Part shown: positions 34,279-38,324 of the stretch, one piece after another
Layout: each line of letters begins with the position of its first letter
Numbering within the stretch: the stretch's first letter is position 1
DNA from: Fidelibacterota bacterium
GTDB lineage: Bacteria > Fidelibacterota > UBA8477 > JABMPR01
Direction: 5' to 3'
NCBI GenBank assembly: GCA_016844955.1
Contig: JAERTH010000095.1
Location: forward strand, 1 to 38,324
DNA length: 38,324 bases
The notes under the pieces: generated by a model
The model's input: only the letters and a program-made list of their open reading frames with translations
Database searches by the model: none
Told to the model about the DNA's origin: nothing
Program-made: the position numbers and the translations under genes

Positions 34279-35766
34279 CTATTCCCAGCTTCTGATCAGT
34301 TCCATAATCAGGCGAACACCTGCACCAGTGGGACCTTCTGGATGATAGGGACGACCCTTTTTCAGCCATCCTGATCCTGCTATATCTACATGACACCAGG
34401 GGACGCCTTCAGCCACAAATTCACGCAGGAATGCTCCGGCTGCAATGGTTCCGGCCGTTCGTCCAGCCCCTGTATTCTTGATATCTGCAATCTTGGATTT
34501 GATGTCTTCAGCATATTCATCATCAAGAGGCATCTGCCAGACACGATCCTGAGTTTGCTTGCCGATCTCAATTAACTCATCAGCAAAATCCTGATCGTTG
34601 GTCATAATACCACTGTAACGATGTCCCAGTGCAACTACCACTGCGCCAGTGAGTGTTGCAAAATCAACCAGACCATCCAGCTCATATTTGTCAGTGATGT
34701 ATGAAAGCCCATCAGCTAGAATAAGGCGACCCTCGGCATCGGTGTTAAGAATTTCTATAGTTTTACCATTGTAGGCAGTGAGGATGTCACCCGGTTTGTA
34801 GGCTTCGCCACCAAGCATATTCTCTGTTGATGGAACCACAGCAATCACATTCAGCTTTGGTTTGACTTCAGCAACTACAGACATGATACCCAGTACGGCT
34901 GCACCACCCAGCATATCAAATTTCATCTCATCCATACCGGCAGATGGCTTGATTGAGATACCGCCTGCATCAAAGGTGAGGCCTTTGCCTACCAGACCTA
35001 GAGTCTTAGCATCTTTGCCGCCACCCATATATTCAAGAATGATGAATTTTGGTGGGACATCAGAACCCTGGGAAACACCCTGGATACCACCAAAACCTAA
35101 TTTTTCAAAATCTTCACGGTCATAGATCGTGATATTCATACCACCAGACTTGGCAATAGCTTCGGCTGTATCAGCAAGATAGGTGGGGGTAGCAATATTG
35201 GAAGGGTGATTGCCCAAATCCCTGGCTAACACGATCCCTGCAGCTACCTGCATACCATAATTCAAAGCAGCCGAGGTATCAGCATTACTAAGAACTATAA
35301 CATCTTCAATTCCAGCATATTCGTCATCAGACTTTTTGTAGTTGAGGAATTGATAGCTACCCATGACCAAGCCTTCAGCCAATACCTGGGCATCTTCTGT
35401 GGCTAGCAGTTCTTCACCCATGAATTGAATGGCGAAGGATTTTAACTTGAGATCAAGAACCTTTTTTGCAGCTGTAGCCGAAACCTGTCTGAGAAAGTCA
35501 GAGGTATACTTGTCTGATTCGCCCAGTCCAACCGCTATGTAGCGTTTTGCTGTATCGCAATTTGCGGTGTAGAGAACCAGGGTCTGATTCAGTTTTGCTT
35601 TGAACTCGCCATTTTCCATAGCCAGTGCAATCTGCTGTGACAGATTTGGGTGAGCGGTCTTGAAGTCAGTTGTAACTCCTGTATCAGAAAAAATTCCAAA
35701 AATGTAGGCATCCTGGCCTTCAGGTGATTCGCTGTAGCGAGTTGCGCTCAGTTTAAAAAGTTGCAT
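34279..35766 (-). CDS. pepA: Leucyl aminopeptidase (M17 family)
   Basis: This is a cytosolic two-metal aminopeptidase that clips N-terminal residues from peptides. The 495-residue protein has the N-terminal macro-like domain (about 1-165) and the catalytic domain with GKGLTFDAGGISIKP (Lys261, Asp266, Lys273), EMKFDMLGGAA (Asp284) and NTDAEGRLILAD (Asp343, Glu345), giving the metal ligands and catalytic residues of M17. ATG has an AGAGGAA ribosome binding site. Some M17 enzymes also bind DNA and regulate pyrimidine genes (E. coli PepA at carAB); whether that applies here is unknown. Confidence 0.95.
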   Translation of the reverse strand: MQLFKLSATRYSESPEGQDAYIFGIFSDTGVTTDFKTAHPNLSQQIALAMENGEFKAKLNQTLVLYTANCDTAKRYIAVGLGESDKYTSDFLRQVSATAAKKVLDLKLKSFAIQFMGEELLATEDAQVLAEGLVMGSYQFLNYKKSDDEYAGIEDVIVLSNADTSAALNYGMQVAAGIVLARDLGNHPSNIATPTYLADTAEAIAKSGGMNITIYDREDFEKLGFGGIQGVSQGSDVPPKFIILEYMGGGKDAKTLGLVGKGLTFDAGGISIKPSAGMDEMKFDMLGGAAVLGIMSVVAEVKPKLNVIAVVPSTENMLGGEAYKPGDILTAYNGKTIEILNTDAEGRLILADGLSYITDKYELDGLVDFATLTGAVVVALGHRYSGIMTNDQDFADELIEIGKQTQDRVWQMPLDDEYAEDIKSKIADIKNTGAGRTAGTIAAGAFLREFVAEGVPWCHVDIAGSGWLKKGRPYHPEGPTGAGVRLIMELIRSWE

Positions 35767-35910
35767 CGATTCGTATTCCTCTTGTTGACTGTTCTTTTCC
35801 CAGTGTTCTTTTTTTTGCCTGTTTTATTCAGGCCTACAATCTATAGAATATGCTTGCAGTTCGAAACTGGAAAAGTGAGGTAATACTTGTTATTGACACG
35901 GGTTCTAACT

Positions 35911-37926
35911 TTACTCAATTACCTCCATTTCGGCCTGTTCACGAAGGAAGTCTTCCAGGCCTAAAAATGCTGCCATTGCTAATGCATCCAGACCTTCTTC
36001 TGACAATAGAAACATTTCCTCATGGGGGTTGGTCATAAACGCACCTTCAATCAGATACACCAGATATTCCGTTTGACGGGTGAGGTAATAATAATATCGG
36101 GATATCTTGCCTGATGTATCGATTCCCATGTTATGGAGATGAGGATAAATGGTATCACTGAGTTTTTTAGCGCTGGGCCAGGTATAGAATGTGGAGGCAC
36201 CTTTGGCTTCCAGAATATTTGTGCTGCTGCCTGGTGCGTTGTTATGGGCCATGACAAAAATATGAACACTGTCCTCGCGGGCAATCTGTGCACGGTCAGC
36301 CAGACTAAGCTGACGATCATCATGACGGGTTAGAAAGACGGTTGCCCCTGCATCCTTAAGTAACTTTTCAAGTTTAAGACTGTATCGCAAATTGGCATCG
36401 GCTTCTGCATATCCGGTAATTCCAACTGCGCCACGTTGCCACCCACCATGCCCAGGATCAATTTCAATGGAGACATTGGTAAAAAGCGAATCTGTAGATA
36501 TTTGTGGTGCATTGCGGATGCCAATAACCAAATAGTCACCTTCGTATCGTCCATACCAACCCCAGAAGTTTTGTATGGGGTAAAAATCCATTTGCCAGAC
36601 TTTATCTTCCGGTTGTGATCGCTCCAGGAAGGCGATGGCTGAGTCATCCTCTGGGTAGGCAGTCCATTCCCACCCCTGCTTGGCTCCATAAACCTTTAGC
36701 TCCAGGCGGGAGGGAACCGCCTTCTCCTTAATTTCAAATGGCAAGCGCCGACCACCGGTGTACATGCGGAATATGGTCCAATCACTGTAATTCTCTGAGC
36801 GCATGGACCCCAGGAGTTGTGCCGAATGGAGCTTGCTTTTTGGATCCAGCTCCACATGACTGGCTCGTACCCATCCACTGCGATTTTCAGCCAAGCGGAT
36901 GCGGTACATTCCATTTCTCAGGCCAATAATCTGTAGGGCTACTGAATCAGCCAGGGGGAAAAATAAATTGTCAGTTCCGGGCGTATCATAAACTCTGGTG
37001 TCCTCGTTTTTTGTAATACCACCCAGGGCATCGGTGAGAATACGAAGGGGGGCACTTTTTACTCGCGGCGAAAGGGTACCCATGCGGTAGATGACCTTGG
37101 TATTGATTTCCCTATCTATATCAATCAAAGGATAGGAAGCTACATATTTCCCCGGTCTTGTTTCCGTCATGAGGGTCCAACCAGTGACTCCCGGAATTTT
37201 ATAGTAGACGTGCTCTGCCTGGGGGCCACGGATTCCAAGCTGAAGCTGTTCTCCCTGGAATATCCAGTGCTCTCTATGGGGAAATTTACTATCCGGGTTG
37301 AGCTTGGAACCAGGATCCTGAAGTAGGGGGTGGGTCAACGTTATCTGTTCAGATACAGATTCGCCCTGCCAGGTAGCTGTAAAATTAAAGACATTTTCTC
37401 CAGGTTGCATTTGGACATACCGGGTAAAAGCACCAGAAGCGTAAACTTCCACAGTATCTCCATTCATTGTCATGGTAGCTTCAGGATGGGTTCGACCTCT
37501 GAGACTCACGGCAGATCGACGGAACTTTCCACTCCGGGGATATCCCATATGAATTTCCAGCTTGTCTGGAATATTATTGTTGATAAAGACACTATCGGAA
37601 GTCATGTGATCGAGCTGGCGATGAAAGACCCTGATGGTATCCTGGAAAACCAGATTTTCTCTGGTTTCTGTGATGGGGATCAGAACTGTTGAGCTGTCCA
37701 AAGATAGCAAATGACGAAATCGACCATCCTCATCCGGTATGACCACCGTTCCAGCAACCATAACCTCAGTTCCAGGCGGGATGTCGCCGGCTACCTCTAT
37801 CTTATCGACCCAGAATTGCATGTCTTGTTTGGGATGGAGTAGCTTGAGTCTCTGGTCGTCCGTTTGTGAGAAGAGGAAGGAAGCAAGTATGGTGATGATG
37901 ATAAATGATTTTAGATAGGTTTTCAT
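35911..37926 (-). CDS. N-acetylmuramoyl-L-alanine amidase with SH3-like and N-terminal repeat regions
   Basis: This is a cell-wall amidase exported by an N-terminal signal peptide (about 1-20, ending FLFSQ). The 671-residue protein has beta-rich domains (about 25-200), an SH3b-like stretch (about 304-358) and a C-terminal Amidase_3 domain (about 487-665). Zinc ligands and catalysis are visible as DPGHGG (His493), the Glu in YAEADANLRYS, the His in MAHNN and the Glu in EGAFMTNP. The long N-terminal part should hold the enzyme at the envelope. The ATG follows AAAGGA. It leads a leftward group with pepA and plsX, though a 144-base gap separates it from pepA. Confidence 0.9.
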   Translation of the reverse strand: MKTYLKSFIIITILASFLFSQTDDQRLKLLHPKQDMQFWVDKIEVAGDIPPGTEVMVAGTVVIPDEDGRFRHLLSLDSSTVLIPITETRENLVFQDTIRVFHRQLDHMTSDSVFINNNIPDKLEIHMGYPRSGKFRRSAVSLRGRTHPEATMTMNGDTVEVYASGAFTRYVQMQPGENVFNFTATWQGESVSEQITLTHPLLQDPGSKLNPDSKFPHREHWIFQGEQLQLGIRGPQAEHVYYKIPGVTGWTLMTETRPGKYVASYPLIDIDREINTKVIYRMGTLSPRVKSAPLRILTDALGGITKNEDTRVYDTPGTDNLFFPLADSVALQIIGLRNGMYRIRLAENRSGWVRASHVELDPKSKLHSAQLLGSMRSENYSDWTIFRMYTGGRRLPFEIKEKAVPSRLELKVYGAKQGWEWTAYPEDDSAIAFLERSQPEDKVWQMDFYPIQNFWGWYGRYEGDYLVIGIRNAPQISTDSLFTNVSIEIDPGHGGWQRGAVGITGYAEADANLRYSLKLEKLLKDAGATVFLTRHDDRQLSLADRAQIAREDSVHIFVMAHNNAPGSSTNILEAKGASTFYTWPSAKKLSDTIYPHLHNMGIDTSGKISRYYYYLTRQTEYLVYLIEGAFMTNPHEEMFLLSEEGLDALAMAAFLGLEDFLREQAEMEVIE

Positions 37927-38099
37927 GGGCGAGTCCTTTGGTTTTTCATTCTCTTGTATCTGTTAAAATAGACTGACTTGCTGCCCACAGACGAATGTTA
38001 ATGACAATTTACGAATTGGAATGCAAAATACCCATCGTCGCCCTCCTGAAGTCGGGCTATGCTGGGGTAGTCATCGTTTGAATTACATTCAAATAGTGG

Positions 38100-38324
38100 T
38101 TAAAAATGTTTTGTTGAAAACGCACGACCCGAATGAGATTTAAGATAACGTTCAAATTTTAGAGCTTTTTCAAGGGTTTCGAAGGAAACAACCGTTTGGA
38201 GTATCCAGGGACGAAGTGCTTGGGTCGACCTGACTTCGCCGCGATTGTGTTTAGCTAAGCGCGCAATAATATCCGTGGTGTATCCTTTGTAAAATTTTGA
38301 AGCATCTGATTCACTTCGAATTAG
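38100..38324 (-). CDS. GIY-YIG nuclease-domain protein (UPF0213/YhbQ-like), 5' end outside the window
   Basis: Reading leftward from the right edge, an open frame of 74 codons ends in TAA at 38100-38102. It encodes SDASKFYKGYTTDIIARLAK, then HNRGEVRSTQALRPW and FETLEKALKFERYLKS. These match the second half of small single-domain GIY-YIG proteins (KFY-G-T-D---RL--HN-G----T----PW pattern, late E-YLKS). The start and the GIY part lie beyond the window. Such proteins are usually about 85-100 residues and of uncertain role; YhbQ of E. coli has been linked to DNA cleavage. Confidence 0.8.
   Translation of the reverse strand, partial: LIRSESDASKFYKGYTTDIIARLAKHNRGEVRSTQALRPWILQTVVSFETLEKALKFERYLKSHSGRAFSTKHF

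Overview
The window looks like a chromosomal segment of a free-living bacterium with moderate GC content. The gene types (class 1B PyrD/PyrK, PyrB with PyrI, PurS/PurQ/small PurL, a long divergent PurC, a UMP-synthase-like PyrE-PyrF fusion, RqcH, short dispersed palindromes) suggest an uncultured member of the FCB group, possibly a Marinimicrobia (SAR406)-type lineage. That placement is inference from style, not from a marker gene. No rRNA, intact tRNA or CRISPR array is visible.

Layout. (1) 1-1500 is an accessory edge: the 3' end of an IS21-family IstB gene with terminal repeats, three small unrecognised ORFs, two broken tRNA-Ala(GGC) remnants in the same orientation (one behind a good sigma-70-type promoter, one broken up by a palindrome and a short insert) and then the leader of the pyr genes. 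(2) 1519-22081 is a nucleotide biosynthesis block of 18 genes. pyrD, pyrK, pyrE-F (fused), pyrB and pyrI make most of the UMP pathway (carAB and pyrC are absent). purE, purC, purS, purQ, purL, purF, purM, purN, purH and purD run rightward, and guaB, purA and purB run leftward to meet them at a bidirectional terminator near 17.94 kb. Together these give nearly the whole route from PRPP to IMP and then to adenylosuccinate/AMP and XMP; purK and guaA are not here. One outsider, a cysteine-rich lipoprotein with an internal 54-base tandem repeat, sits between purH and purD with its own promoter and terminator. (3) 22.3-24.9 kb holds hemW and an RqcH-like NFACT protein, tail to tail. (4) 25.0-28.5 kb holds a small ORF, an Mre11/SbcD-like phosphoesterase overlapping a UvrC-N-half-like GIY-YIG nuclease, a convergent gene of unknown function with clustered cysteines, and a membrane protein with a C-terminal zinc ribbon. 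(5) 28.6-32.1 kb holds an MFS permease, a YhbY-type RNA-binding protein and an ABC-F ATPase. (6) 32.3-37.9 kb is a leftward block tied to envelope and housekeeping functions: N-acetylmuramoyl-L-alanine amidase, leucyl aminopeptidase, plsX, a small secreted protein and a DUF350-like membrane protein. The window ends inside a small GIY-YIG protein gene (38100 to the right edge), open at its 5' end.

The nucleotide genes are tightly packed (1-13 base overlaps at pyrB/pyrI, purS/purQ, purF/purM, purM/purN), which points to translational coupling within one or a few long operons. The most unusual items are the eukaryote-like UMP synthase fusion, the repeat-bearing cysteine-rich lipoprotein, the Mre11-like/UvrC-half gene pair and the promoter-bearing truncated tRNA-Ala.
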